From Ixodes scapularis (taxonomy: Eukaryota > Arthropoda > Arachnida > Ixodida > Ixodidae), in the NCBI RefSeq assembly GCF_016920785.2, contig NW_024609857.1, positions 13,802,716 to 13,866,715 of the forward strand: a DNA stretch of 64,000 bases. The letters are read 5' to 3'. Under the pieces are notes generated by a model. The model was given only the letters and a program-made list of their open reading frames with translations. It made no database searches and was not told the DNA's origin. Shown here piece by piece: positions 48,725 to 60,348 of this stretch; within the stretch, counting starts at the first letter, position 1; every line of letters begins with the position of its first letter. A program made the translations under genes and the position numbers.

Positions 48725-49906
48725 AAGGGAGGTTATCATTTGAGCCCGCTCTCGTTTCGCCCTTCTCACTTGGACCTTCTCAAAACAACCATTCTCAAAA
48801 AGATCTTCTCTCTTGGACCTGGCGCATTTGGTCCTTTCCCGTTTCGTCCTTCGCATTTCAACCCTCCTCATTTGAGTCCGTTCTCGTTTCGCCCTTTTCA
48901 CCTGGCCCTTTTCAAAACAGCCATTCTCAAGAATATCTCGCTTTGACCCGTCGCACTATACGAAAATCGTTTTTTTTGGGGGGTTATATTAATAAGTACA
49001 TTGATATATTTTGTGCGTGCGTGTGTGTGTGTGTGCCACGCTACAGGCATACTCTCTCTGCCAAGGATTTTAGCAGTGCGTCGAGATCGTCGTGAAAAGC
49101 TACTAGCTGACAATAAAACAGACCAAGTATTTATCGCAGCCAGATCATATTCCGAAATGTCACGTTTTTTGGGGTCTCTCGACCTGGGACAATGCCACCA
49201 CTTCTATATTGCAGTGTTTCTCAAATGGGGGTCGCGAAGGCATCTTAGGGGTCCGCGAAGCCATGTCTTATCAGTCAAGCACGACAATATTAGTTGTCTT
49301 TCTTCACGTCGTTAAGAAACGTTCCAATTTTTGGGTGAGTACTCTCGTGCGTGTGTCAATGAGATAAGTCTACTTCACACTAGCAATTAGTTATATCCAT
49401 TTATTAAATCATTATCATGATAGCCTATACCTTTCTATTCCCCTCACCCCGAGCGCGTTCCTCCATCATCTCCGCCTTTCTACAAGGGGTCCGCGAAACA
49501 TCAATGGTTGAGAACCACTGCTAATATGTATGCTATTTCTGTTCAAACAAAGTTTCCAAATTAAATGTTCATCGCTTTTTTTTTTTTTTCGTTTGCTTAG
49601 AGGAAGGGAAGGACGCGTCATTGCACGATTCTCAGTGCGCACCTCTACACATAACTTATACCTAATGGTATGTTGGGGGCCCAAGCAAGGTAAGGCTCAT
49701 CAACAAAGCCGCGAAGGCATAACAACGTTGGAAGCATGCCGAAGTAATGCCATTCGGTCGTAGGGCGAACGGGCAAAATGAGAATGGGCCCAGTTGCGAA
49801 AAGCACGATTCGGATGTTATGAGAGGGTTCAAACGAGAAGGACCAAATGAGAATAGGACGAAATGTGCAAGGTTCAAATGCGAATGGGACGTTTTGAGAT
49901 ACCGCC
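48725..49906. mobile_element. Inverted-end element made of CATTTG/GTTTCG phrases
   Basis: The left side (48740-48960) and the complement of the right side (49750-49905) both consist of short degenerate phrases such as TCATTTGAGCCCG, CTCGTTTCGCCC, CATTTGGTCC at about 12-15 bp spacing. ATTATTA lies at both borders (48718-48724 and 49907-49913). The middle contains a nested hAT MITE. Superfamily unknown. Confidence 0.55.
49212..49520. mobile_element. hAT MITE with CAGTG..TTCTCAA ends, 309 bp
   Basis: CAGTGTTTCTCAA at the left and the complement of CAGTGGTTCTCAACC at the right are classical hAT termini. Flanks CTATATTG and CTAATATG are an 8-bp duplication with two differences, so it is old. Confidence 0.7.
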
Positions 49907-50562
49907 ATTATTAGAATGCTGAACATTCACGTCTTTTGGCTCATATTACTTATTCTAACTGATAAGCATAGCCCGGTCACAGGTATATTCGTGTGCCCCT
50001 GCAGAACAAGTGCTCATGTATTTGAAGCCGATCGATACAAAGGCGGATTAAAATATAAGTTGCATGCTCCGTAGGATGCACAAGTTCTAGTATTGGTTCT
50101 ATATGACAATGTATCTGAATACCAGATTCGTACTGATTCTTTCATTATATTGCAACATAATAATATGACTTACAGAGAAACGGTCCTCCCAAGCAGGTCA
50201 CGCAGTTACTGCAGCACATCCAATTAATGTGAGCAACGAATATTTTCAAGCGAATTGTGAATAAGGGTGTCCAGAAAGCAGCACGTTAACATCAGGCCTT
50301 TGCATTTCTTAGTTCGAAGTTTCAACAAAAACATGGTACAACATGTTCCAGGTTGCTGTTGAACGTGCCAAACAAACACAAATGCTAACGCTAATATGCT
50401 GCTCTACAGAACATATTTCTTTCCGAATTGCTGCCGAAAGTTAGACACTTTGTTTAATGTAATTGACAATGCCTCAGCAAAAGTGTGACCAAGCTGAATG
50501 AAACCCTTAATATCTACATGGGAATACTGCAATACGTTTGAGGAATCGTTATGCGTCTGCTA

Positions 50563-51246
50563 CACCGAGCGTTTTTTTTTTTTTTTTCTTACAGTTTTGT
50601 TTTAAAAAAAAAGCCATGAAAGCTACACTTATCCGATTTGTGCGAGTGACTTATACGCCCAGGGGGGATTTGGGGGTGGTTAATCTTCGCGATAAGTCGG
50701 CTAATTAATTAAAATTCGTTAATTAACTTTTTAATTACTGAAAATAGTCATATGGTTCCAATTAGAAATTTGCTGAGCGTCGTCCAAAACCCCTAAATCA
50801 GTAATTTTTAGAAAGACTTTGAGCGCGTGAAAAGAGCAGCAGTGCGTTGAAGTTACTACTCGTGGAGCAGGTACAAGGCTGGGGCTAAATAAGAGACAGA
50901 AAAATCGCACAGGCGCCTTACCGCGACAGCTAGCTTTGTATGTGCTCCACGAGTTGTAACTTAAATGCACTACTACGCTTCTCACGCGCTGAAAGTCTTT
51001 CTAAAAATGACTGATTTAGTGGTTTTCGATAACGCTCAGCAAGTTTCTAATTGGAGCCATATGTCTATTTTCACTAATTAAAAAGCTATTTAACAAATTT
51101 TAATTCATTATCCGACTAATCGCAAAGATTAGCCACCCACATAATGTCCCCATTGACGTATAACTCACTCGCAGAAACCGAATAAGTGTAGCTTTCATGG
51201 CTTTCTTTCAACAAATCTGTAAGAATAAAAAAAAAAACGCCCTGTG
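50563..51246. mobile_element. TA-flanked foldback MITE with ~300-bp arms
   Basis: CACCGAGCG and the complement of CACAGGGCG at the ends are flanked by TA. The arms include CCATGAAAGCTACACTTAT, ATTAGAAA..TTGCTGAGCGT and GCGCGTGA, and leave a 50-bp loop. Tc1/mariner-type target (inference). Confidence 0.78.
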
Positions 51247-52065
51247 TATGTACAGTACTCACCAAAGGAACACGCTACTGTATTACCTCTGGAGATTACA
51301 TCAATCCATGACGTAGCGCACAAAATTGTTGCATTAAGCAACATGTTATAGTCGTCGTTCGGCCACCGACAAGTTAGTACTTTTATGAGGTAATGAACAG
51401 TTGGTGTGTTCCTATAAGTTTCGGAAACATTGCACATTGCCAAATGAAAACAGAATTTGAACTTTTTTGACTTGTACCATATTATATAACGTAAACGAAA
51501 TGTGTTTCGAGGGCTCAATATTTCCCGATTGAGGTCAAAGTCGAAGTTTTGGAATAATTTGCGGGTTCTAATTTTCACGATGCGGTGGGATCTCAATATA
51601 GTTTCCAATGTGTTTATATTTTACCAGAATTGTTCGCGGGACCTTTTTTTTTTATTTTCAAATTGTAGGCGATTTGCGAAAATTAGGTTCTTGCGAAAAA
51701 TAAGTCGATTACAGTCTTCGAAATTTCTAATTTTGAGCCAAATTGGCTTTGCCGGAAATACGTTGAAGAGCACACCATCATTCAAAAGTATGCCAAACTG
51801 CTTAGGATGTTGGCAAGGACACGATAACAGATTAGCTACATAATTTATTGCCAACGGCCTATTATGTCATTAACGCTGTCAAAAAGTATTTAGCAGTTAT
51901 CGCTGCTTCCCAGACAAAAAAATCGCCTATTTATTTCTTCATGAAATGCAATATCCACTAGACAATTCTACCACCTGAAGGAATTAGAACTGTCCATACG
52001 ATACATTTTTCCAAAGCAAATTCACAGCGCACATTTTCATAACTGCAAGGCACATCTATAGTTAC
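51247..52065. other. No gene seen
   Basis: AT-rich sequence between the foldback MITE and the candidate exon at 52066. Open frames of up to 137 codons lie on both strands in low-complexity AT-rich DNA and show no domain. Confidence 0.4.
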
Positions 52066-52203
52066 CTTTAAACGAACTTCAACGCTGCTAGCAGCTCAGC
52101 AGGGTACTTTAGGTATGTGGCATACATCAGCTCCATGGCAGAGAGGAAGCTGACTCCTTCGAAGCACCTGGTGCCATCCAGTGGCAGTCGAAGATGCTTC
52201 TGC
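52066..52203 (-). CDS. Candidate exon of an unrecognised gene
   Basis: On the minus strand the acceptor CGACTTTTTTTCAG leads into 44 open codons (QKHLRLPLDGTRCFEGVSF, then SAMELMYATYLKYPAELL) ending FV and TAA, 2 bases before a donor-like AAAG/GTAACT. The G-F-A-M-YP pattern recalls a domain shared by uncharacterised arthropod and fish proteins (memory, weak). It may be a true last exon, or an internal exon with a recent stop. Confidence 0.38.
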
Positions 52204-53933
52204 CTGAAAAAAAGTCGATTTTTTTAGTCATAAAGGAACGCTGAACCGAACGTTTATGATTTTAACTGTGTTTGAGAGCATTAATACCTAGGACTTCGGG
52301 AGTTATAATTGTTTTCAAACATGGCACACCTTTTCAGTTTTTATCTGGGGAGGAGATTCTCAGTTTCTTCCGGTTAACATATATATCCACGAGTTTTATC
52401 GCTTTATTCCGGTGATATATACAGTATTTTCCTTTAATTCACAAGGAGAAATCGCACTCCGTTGAGGTGAATGAACTTGATAAGCGATAAAAACAAGTCA
52501 AATCCCATCCTCAAAAAAAAAAAAAAAGTGAACTTGACATTTAAAATCCAATTACAATTCACGAGCATGCTCCTGAATGTGTGAGGCTGCATGCATAATA
52601 CGCGACTCTGGCCGCATATTCACGAGCAAGCTCGTGAATTGCGAGGTTGGTTAGGTCATGATGGGGCGAAAATATTTGTTTGAGGGGCTCTACAGTAATT
52701 TTTATTGGCAGAGCGAAGCTCTGCCACTATGGCTAGGATTCGGGTCGTCCAATCAAAGATTATCAACGCGCGTCGTGCGTACAGCCACTTCCGGTTGAGC
52801 TGCACGACGTCGTGCATGTAGCATTACTCTACATAAAAAGGGTGTCCTCAGGCCATAAGCGGGAGTTCACTCTGAGCATGCGCAGCGTTCAGAGAGCTCC
52901 GATGTGGCGTCCAGTGAATACCACCTATTACAATAAAGGTTTCAACTCGACCGGGGTAATTTCGAAGTAAATTTGTTTATCAGAAGCTCAAGTTATTTAG
53001 GAAATATCAGTCCTGAAAGAATGGCATTAATTTAGTACGCAAAACGCCCGGAGCATCCGCGGCACGCACACGAGTATTACCACGACGATGATTGATTACT
53101 GGCTCAGCGCGGATAAGTTTACTGGGCGACTCAAAATATCGCACGATAATGCGTTACTATTCCTAAGATGCAAAAGCCTGCACTATTTCTCTGCATCAAG
53201 CAGGTGCCACCCTTATTTCACCGCATATTTAGCAAGCTGCCAAGATCGCTCACACGGTCGAGTAGCAGAGGAACGCAGTGCTCCATTATGCTTTCAGACG
53301 CATTTAAGAAAAGAAAGTTAAAAACAAGCTCCGTTTCTCAAACGCTGTATTGAGAATATATTACGCTTTCGACCTTATGAAAATACTTCGTTCCTTAAAA
53401 CATAACTGACCAATGTTCACGCCTTCTAATCCAATCTTCCCTCATCCTCCAATTGCCCCATCCCCCTCCCCGATCAAGCGCTAAACTTTTAACCATGTGA
53501 GGTTGAACTTGGCGGCGAAACAAGTTTAATTCGACGCGCTGAAGCACGCATGTTGACAGCGGCTTGGCATAATAATGCGGGAGTACTGCGAAAACTGTGC
53601 CCTCCTAGTGCCCAACTACTAAGTAGGAATAATGAATGCTTGGAGTTGGGCTAGTTGGTTTGACAGTGATGGTATGCTGCGCTGCGTAGTTACGCGGAAA
53701 AAAACTGGAGAAATTAAGTTAATGCAGAAGGACAGACAAAAACATGCATGGATCGGCGCAGACTAACAACTGTTTAATTTCTTTCTCTTTTTTCTCCCCC
53801 GACCCGTATTTCCAAAATTGCGGCTAAGAAAACGAATGGTTGATGTCTTGAATTTGTTGGCTTCTGAACTTGATGGTGTTTGCTGTAGCTGTCTCTTTGA
53901 TATACGAACTGGATGGTGTGTTTTTTGTAGCGT
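52204..53933. other. No gene seen; small hairpins
   Basis: It includes the hairpin TTCACGAGCAAGCTCGTGAA (about 52619-52638) and GGCAGAGCGAAGCTCTGCC (about 52710-52728), the latter next to ATTTTTATT as in common tick repeats (recalled). The rest is anonymous. Confidence 0.4.
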
Positions 53934-54545
53934 TTACCTGGGGCCTGATGTTTGCTCCGACAAGTTTGGTATCTTATTGAGTAGATCTATTTCTTCTTGT
54001 CGCAAAGCTAGTGATAGCTCACTGACGCACGCTCCGTGTCTACCCGAGGCCATGTGAAAAGCCTCGATTATTTCACGCTTTGTTCTGTCCTTTGATCTGG
54101 CCAAGATGGAAGTAGTGTCAAGGAGAGCTTTGCAGTTGCATTTTGAACAATGCGCTGCAAGTTTGCCAGGTGCTTGCAGTTGTCCGCATGCATGGTTGTG
54201 CTCCCTTAGTCTCTCGTTAAGGCATCTCCCAGTCTGCCCGACGTAGGATCTTCCACACGACAGTGGTATTTTGTATACCACACCTTCGACACATTCAACA
54301 AATTTGCTCCTGTGTTTCACTTGACACAGTGCCTTGCTGTTAGTCTCGTCCACTTTATTGTTGACCCTCCTGCATAATCCTTTGAGCCTGAAAGGGGCAG
54401 ACAGTGACACTCTGACTTCGTACCTTGCGGCGATGTTTTTTATCCTGTGTGAAAAATTGTGTATATATGGCAGTACCACCATTGGTCTTTTGTCCAAGAT
54501 CTTCTCCTTGGTTTTGCACTTTCCTGTGAGTGTGGAAATTACCAC
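53934..54545 (-). CDS. Penelope-like element fragment, GIY-YIG endonuclease
   Basis: 203 codons. Residues 25-60 (LPYIHNFSHRIKNIAARY) are the tail of a Penelope-type RT. Residues about 93-120 contain VYKIPLSCGRSYVGQTGRC and NERLREH, the GIY-YIG nuclease core with catalytic Arg, which nicks target DNA for reverse transcription. A C-x2-C-type motif (CSKCNC) follows, as in Penelope endonucleases. The frame reaches its natural-looking stop. RT proper is absent: just upstream the DNA changes to the 54537-55771 repeat, so this copy is defective. Confidence 0.85.
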   Translation of the reverse strand: MVISTLTGKCKTKEKILDKRPMVVLPYIHNFSHRIKNIAARYEVRVSLSAPFRLKGLCRRVNNKVDETNSKALCQVKHRSKFVECVEGVVYKIPLSCGRSYVGQTGRCLNERLREHNHACGQLQAPGKLAAHCSKCNCKALLDTTSILARSKDRTKREIIEAFHMASGRHGACVSELSLALRQEEIDLLNKIPNLSEQTSGPR

Positions 54546-55771
54546 TCATATCGAAATCCTTCGCTCGGACTAATAGTATGTCAAATAAATAAAAAAAATA
54601 CCGTTTGACAGGAATAGGGCGTAAAAGGGACACGGTCTTCTGAAATACAGCTGTCAGAGTCGGTTTAATTTACAATGGGTATTAAAAATGGTTGACAAGT
54701 GAATCACAGCGCAACACCTCATGGGGATAAACCTTGCCTCCCCTTCCTATTTTACGCTATGTAGTTGGTTTAGCCTGTAAATACAATTTATGTAAAATTC
54801 CAGCAAGAACCAGCATATACCTTAACACATCTACCAATAAAACTTTGCCCCGTAAGTTTAATGAACCTACCAAACTCAAGACTCTAATATAATAAACTGC
54901 AAAAACCACCACCCTAAAAATATAACAAAAGCGTCCCAAAATATTATAAAAGCCTACACTTGCGCATTAAAGATGGCACTGCTCTTTCGCGGTGTAGAAA
55001 CCAGTTACGTCAAAGTTCGCTGTTTTTTCGATCGACAGCTGCACGGGAACTACCGTATTTACTCAAACATATATAGACCCGTGTTTCCTTCTTCCTGTTT
55101 TTTTTTTTTTTTTCATGTTAGAGAATAACTTAAAATTAGGACAAAGAAGGTCGACCTGTGATAATCCTGAGCAATATTTGCGTGCTTATCGCGCTAAGCC
55201 AGGCGCTCCCCCTGGTCAGCCGCTGCTCCTATCCCTCCGGTGCAAAGCGGTGAAGCTGGTGAGAGGCGGTGAAGGTTGACGGGAGCAGCGCAAGTGCCAC
55301 GGTACTCTGCAGCCACGGAACCAAGGCATGTGGCAGCCACGATAATCGACTGATCTGGTCAGGAGTACAAGACGAAAAGGCAAACAGCGCGCAGAACCGG
55401 GGACTAGAAGAAGTGCAAACAGGACAAGCGCTGACTTTCAACTGAACTTTTCGTCAGTATGAACCAACTAACCCACATCGCCACCCTTATTCAGTACAAG
55501 ACCCTGGTCCTGTATTACCACAGTCGGCAATCCTACTATTTTGCAAAGTTTTCTCGGGACTCTTACTGGCATCGATGACATCGTCAGGAAATTTAAGCGA
55601 TGTTGCCGATCAACCAGCCAGAGCGGTGGACGTCCAGCGTCAACGGTTATGGCCGATTGATTCTTAGCATCAAATCGCGACACCATGGCGATCGTCATCT
55701 TTTTGTACGTGTTTCTTCATCGACTCAACCAATCAAGTGCAGCGAATGTCCCACGACTCGCGCTTTTAGTA
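54537..55771. repeat. 1,235-bp direct repeat, copy 2
   Basis: Same orientation as 45703-46937, 8.8 kb apart, with one difference seen. On the minus strand it lies immediately upstream of the Penelope-like endonuclease frame, so it may be that element's pseudo-LTR joined to the 3' part of the ORF by an internal deletion (inference). Confidence 0.85.
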
Positions 55772-56427
55772 TGTGGGTTTGTGGTCGGGGGATGGCTTAA
55801 AGGGAAGCTGAATCTAAATTTGTATTTTGCAAAATAAGGCAGCAGAGGTATTAAACGGGACGCTACGAACTCCAGAACATCGCTCATACATCGATATTTC
55901 AAACGGATGAGGATGACCGTATTTTTTTAACAAGAAGGGCGCGATCAAGCGAGGTCTATGACGTCACGACCCCCTGGAACAGTTGAGAATGAGGGAAGCG
56001 GACTCGCTTCAATACACCAGCACGACGAGGGGACGAGGCGAGAAAGAGAGGGAATGAGAATCGTGACGTCACATGTTTTGTCGGACTCATCGGCCGTGTT
56101 CCGTTGCGCACATCTTTTCTAAAAATACGACCATCCGTTAGAGTTATTACTGTACGAGTGAAAATTTTGATTTGGCAGCGTCCCGCCTATTGCTACAGCC
56201 TTGTTTTAAGAGTTCTCGGCGCTGATGGGGCGCAATTCCAAGCAAACATGGCCTTTTGGCGCAAGATGTAGCAGACTTTCGTTCATGGCGCAATTTGGCG
56301 CAGCACTGCCATCACGACCACGAATACGCGTGACTGTGATCATGTCGAATGATGTCAGGTTTCGAAATTCTCAAGCTAAAACACCCCAGGGAGAGCAAAC
56401 TAATATTCCAGCAGTTTTGTTGTTGTG

Positions 56428-56730
56428 TATAGACCCCTTTCGAAAGACTGCCCTCTGCTGGCAGCTGTGGAATCTCTGCACAATGGCGGGCTAAAACCGC
56501 AACGTCACGGCACACTTCATGAGTTCGGTTGGATTACACGGCAAAAACACACCCAGACAAAGGTGATGAGCGCAGTGGCGTCGCACTTTCGACGCTGTTT
56601 GTCTCGTCGTTCGCTATCTAATGGAATGACTTGCACGCTCCACGATGCCAGCTGTTCCGCCGTCGTGCAGTGGTTCCGACCTTCTAATAATCGGCAGGTT
56701 ACTTGCGAAAGGGGTCGAATGCGGAGTGCA
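56428..56730. repeat. Foldback repeat with GACCCCTTTCG ends
   Basis: AGACCCCTTTCGAAAGACTG pairs loosely with the complement of a right end reading CTTGCGAAAGGGGTCGA, with further matches around CACTGCAC/GCACAATGGCGG. It leads directly into a relative of 4665-4897 (about 56716-56915). Confidence 0.5.
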
Positions 56731-56934
56731 AGTTCGTCTGCTTCCTGCACAGGGGCAGCGGCGACGCCCGGAAGCCAAGCTTTGATTGGCTCCGACCACA
56801 AGGCCATGCATCTAGTATTGAGGTCTACCCCACTACCTTCCAATCAGAGCTCAGCGTTCTGACGTCACCGCAACCCCTGCGCAAAAGCAGACAAACTTGC
56901 GTTGCGTATAGCAACTCAGGCCGGGTTTACTACG

Positions 56935-57340
56935 GTTGATCGAATGCCATTTCATCGAAGCACGTTTTAGAGAATGGGCAGGTTTTATCGAAGCACGGTT
57001 TAGAGAAAGCAGAGCCTCAGTTCAGAGAAACGCCGTTTATCGAAAAGAAGACGTTTCTTTCTTTTTTTTTTTTTTTTTTAAGGCTTTCCTACTTGTCGCG
57101 TTTATCACTGGTGCGCGTGTTAAGTCATGCCCCCCGCTGCGCTCCCGCCGCGAGTCTGCGGCGGCTCATTATAAAAATGTTAACTCACCTGATTTACCCG
57201 TACACGCCGCTTCGCGGCGGTCGAATTCGCTAAAAGGAGGCTCAACGCCACTTTCTCTAAACTGGGTTCTCTATAAAGGGATTCGATAACCCGGGGTCGG
57301 TAAAACGGCGTTCGCTGAAACGAGCTTCTCTCAACCGCAT
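56935..57340. repeat. Inverted-end repeat with CGCCGCTTCGCGGCG
   Basis: The ends (TCGAATGCCATTTCATCGAA and complement of GAGAGAAGCTCGTTTCAGCG) are loosely inverted. The middle has GCGGCGGCTCATTATAAAAA and the hairpin CGCCGCTTCGCGGCG. The element at 62940-63352 has the same order of words. Confidence 0.55.
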
Positions 57341-57650
57341 GCCTCCGACTGATGAGGCCACAAAGGTTACAAAACACAAAGTAGCAAGGAACGAAGTATT
57401 AACTGCGCATGGCCAAACTTATGGACCAAGAGCCCTATGATGAGGACTTTTAAATGCAGATAGCCGTTCGCTCACATTATGAGGGCAAGAGAAACTAACT
57501 GTTCTAGCTGGTTGTTGAATCATCCCATGCGGTTTGAGCGTGTTCCGAGCGGGAAGACGAGAAAACTCCATACCATACTGAATGTGGCAATAACAGCAGA
57601 TACCAAAATCGGGATTTACTTCGAAAATTTGGGCCGCGGTAGCCTGAAAG

Positions 57651-59291
57651 CAGTGTAGTAGTCGTTACCGAAAAGTAACGAAATACGTTATTTGTTACTT
57701 GCAAATAAAAGGAACTCGAGACCTATCTACGTTACATCAAAACAAAAGGAACTCGTTACCGTTAAATATTAACAAACGTTAGTTTTTATTTATAAATTGA
57801 CCGCAACAGCGTTTTTCGACACAGGGAAAAAAGCCACGGGCGTTGGAGTTTTTTTCAAATGGGAGAAAAGACGAGCAAAATTTTGAAGGTATGTGGAATG
57901 AGGGCAATAATTAATTACTTAGCGCCTATACTTCGTTTCAGCGTACGTCGAGACGCATCCGACGGTACGAGCTAATGGGACCGACCAAGCAGAGTCAAAA
58001 ACGCAAATCACTGACCTTTTTTTTTTTTTTTTAAAAAAAAAAAGGTTGGTTTGACGACGTTAGAACACGTAAAGAAACATGACGAACGCCATGATGGTGC
58101 CCTTTTGACGCCCTCCGATAGGTCCCATCAGTAAGGTGACCACCTTCCTGCTAGCGAAATCCGGGGGGTTGGGGGAGGGGAGGTGTAGGGGTAGAGGAAA
58201 TTTATGAAGAGGCACACCACGAACCGAGGCTCTGTTAACACATTTTATATCCTGTGTTGTTTATATACTTGCACATTGTATTGCAACAATTAGGCTGAAA
58301 TACTTTTCACTCCGTGATATATTTCTTCATGCCAAATATGTTATTAAATGTGTCGAAGTTGAAAGCATAAAAACCACCTGCAGCAGAACTCAATGCATCA
58401 AATGAAATTACGAAACAAATCTTTTTTCGGGTTGTTTCCTGTCGACGCTTACTTTTATCAACATTTCTTTTTCGACCGTTGAGAGCTAGATTCTGCACTT
58501 GTTTTCGCAAAAAAAAAAAAAAAAAAAAAAAATTACAGCGATTTTGTTTGTTTTGCATTGTTGACCTGTCAGTTGAAAGTTGCATTTTGCGTTGTGCAAT
58601 TCTCCCAACAAAAAATAAAAAGAAAGAGAATTACAGCGATTTTTTTTTTGCATTGACACAGCGATTTAAAAATAACTACAATATTTTATATTTAAACTTT
58701 TGGCGAGCAACCTTTCTTACACTATATTGCCACCAAGGGGAGAGGCACAACGGAGCATACGCGTCAGTTTTCCTGCAAGAACGACGGTCGCTTCCCGCAA
58801 TTCTTGGACAGAAAATGGCGTACCATAATACAACCATTTCGATTCACAAGATTACCAGAGACCTCCGCACTTCCCCGTGCCCCGTTGTTCGGCAGCGCCA
58901 TGAGTTGCAGAGTGAATTTGACGATAGTATGAAATGCGGGACGCTTTGAAGATTTTGGAATTTCTGGCGGGACGCCGGACACGATCCCTCAATGCGGGAC
59001 AGTCCCGCGAGTCGCGGGACGGGTGGTCACCCTAGCCATCAGCCCGTAGCGTCGGCTGCGTCTGGGTTTAAGGTAAAACGAAGTATAAAAACACGAAGAA
59101 AACAAAATGTAAGTACTTTTTCCAGGTCTTGGGATGAGTATGTACCGAATTACGTAACTCCGTTACTAGAAATAAGTAACGTAAGTGCGTTACCCGTTAC
59201 TCTTTTGAAAATGTAAAGAGTACGTTACTAAAAAAAAAAGTAACGCGGCACCGGTAACGCTGTTACTTGTAACACGTTACCGCTAACACTA
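57651..59291. mobile_element. Non-autonomous hAT element with GTAACG-rich ends, 1.6 kb
   Basis: It starts CAGTGTAGTAGTCGTTAC and ends GTTACCGCTAACACTA. The 8-bp duplication CCTGAAAG is exact (57643-57650 and 59292-59299). Subterminal GTTAC/GTAAC words are dense at both ends. The interior includes A-runs at 58508-58531 and no transposase motif. Confidence 0.8.
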
Positions 59292-59299
59292 CCTGAAAG

Positions 59300-60240
59300 G
59301 TTAAAAAAAGAAAGAAGAGCACGCGAAATTCTTACTCACGAAAAAAAGAAAAACTGAACATACCATCTTCCTTTGGCCAGACAACACAAAACATTGTGTG
59401 CTCGCGAACAGTACTCCCGCGTGCTCGCGAAAGCAGATGGAAAGCGACCCATTTTTTTTCCTTTCATCCCATCCCCATCGGCAGTCGCGATTGCAGTGGC
59501 CAGACAGACCCGTATGAAAATACTTGTTTTTATCTTCCCACATCCCCCCGAGGCGCTTCCATCCTCTTCTGTCAACTGAACATGCAGACGAATTGTTTGC
59601 ACAGGCAGCGGGACATATTCGGTCTAGCAGTCGCGAGAGCAGACGCCATTCCGCGCGCCATTATGCGGGGGAGCACGAGTGGCGCCACCGTCGCTACTGC
59701 CCGAGGCGGTACACATCGATGCGGCGAAAGTGTTGACATACACTCCGAGAGGCAGCGAATAAATATATAATGGCCCGGGGAAGCCCCGATTATCTGCATT
59801 CCCCGAGGAACGAGTTAGCGAGCGAGATCGCTGTTTGCACTGCCGTTCTCTCGTCATCGCTGCGAGCTTCACGTCGCGGCCGTTGGAGGACTGGGGAGGG
59901 GACGGATGAAAGCGGCGGTGTTTGCGCAGCCAAGAGTCTTTTAGAGACGTCCGTGGGTTTCGCCGCCGCTTATTAATGGGAAGAAAAAAAGGAGGCGCGT
60001 AGAGGTGATTGGAATAACCTGCGTGTCTCTTTTGTCGGGAGGGGCGACGAGAAGTTCTTTTAGGTTCGCCGGTGCGAGAGATGGCATGCCGCAGTCGAGC
60101 TACGCAGCAGCGCGGCGATGGCATTTTGGCGGGCTCGATGTTCGGCTGTGGAGATCGGCCCACCGTTAGGGTTAAGGCGATGCAGGTCGGATTTCCGGGA
60201 ACAGGTACTCAAATTGACGTCGAGGAGAAGCGAAACATAA
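59300..60240. other. No gene seen
   Basis: Anonymous DNA. Frames up to 179 codons overlap on both strands (59396-60163) without a recognisable domain. Confidence 0.4.
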
Positions 60241-60291
60241 CACGAAAGTATCCCTTTTATTGTAAAATTTACCCCCTTGTGTATAAAACTA

Positions 60292-60348
60292 TCAGGAGCT
60301 TGCATCTTGGTGGCAGTCTTCGTCTTCTGAAGATTCTTCACCGGGTTT
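60292..60348 (-). CDS. Candidate last exon with acidic C-terminus
   Basis: On the minus strand, CCTTCTTTTGTGAACAG is an acceptable acceptor, followed by 18 codons (KPGEESSEDEDCHQDASS) and TGA. AATAAA follows 30 bp later (complement of 60256-60261). The acidic Ser-Glu-Asp tail is common at protein ends but not diagnostic. The upstream exon would lie to the right and was not found. Confidence 0.3.
   Translation of the reverse strand, partial: KPGEESSEDEDCHQDASS

Noticed and set aside
57340..57370. Hammerhead ribozyme at GACTGATGAGGCC
   Set aside because: CTGATGAG is present, but no matching stem II with CGAAA follows.
59396..60163. Frames of 124 and 179 codons on opposite strands
   Set aside because: They overlap each other, have odd composition and no recognisable domain or splice context.
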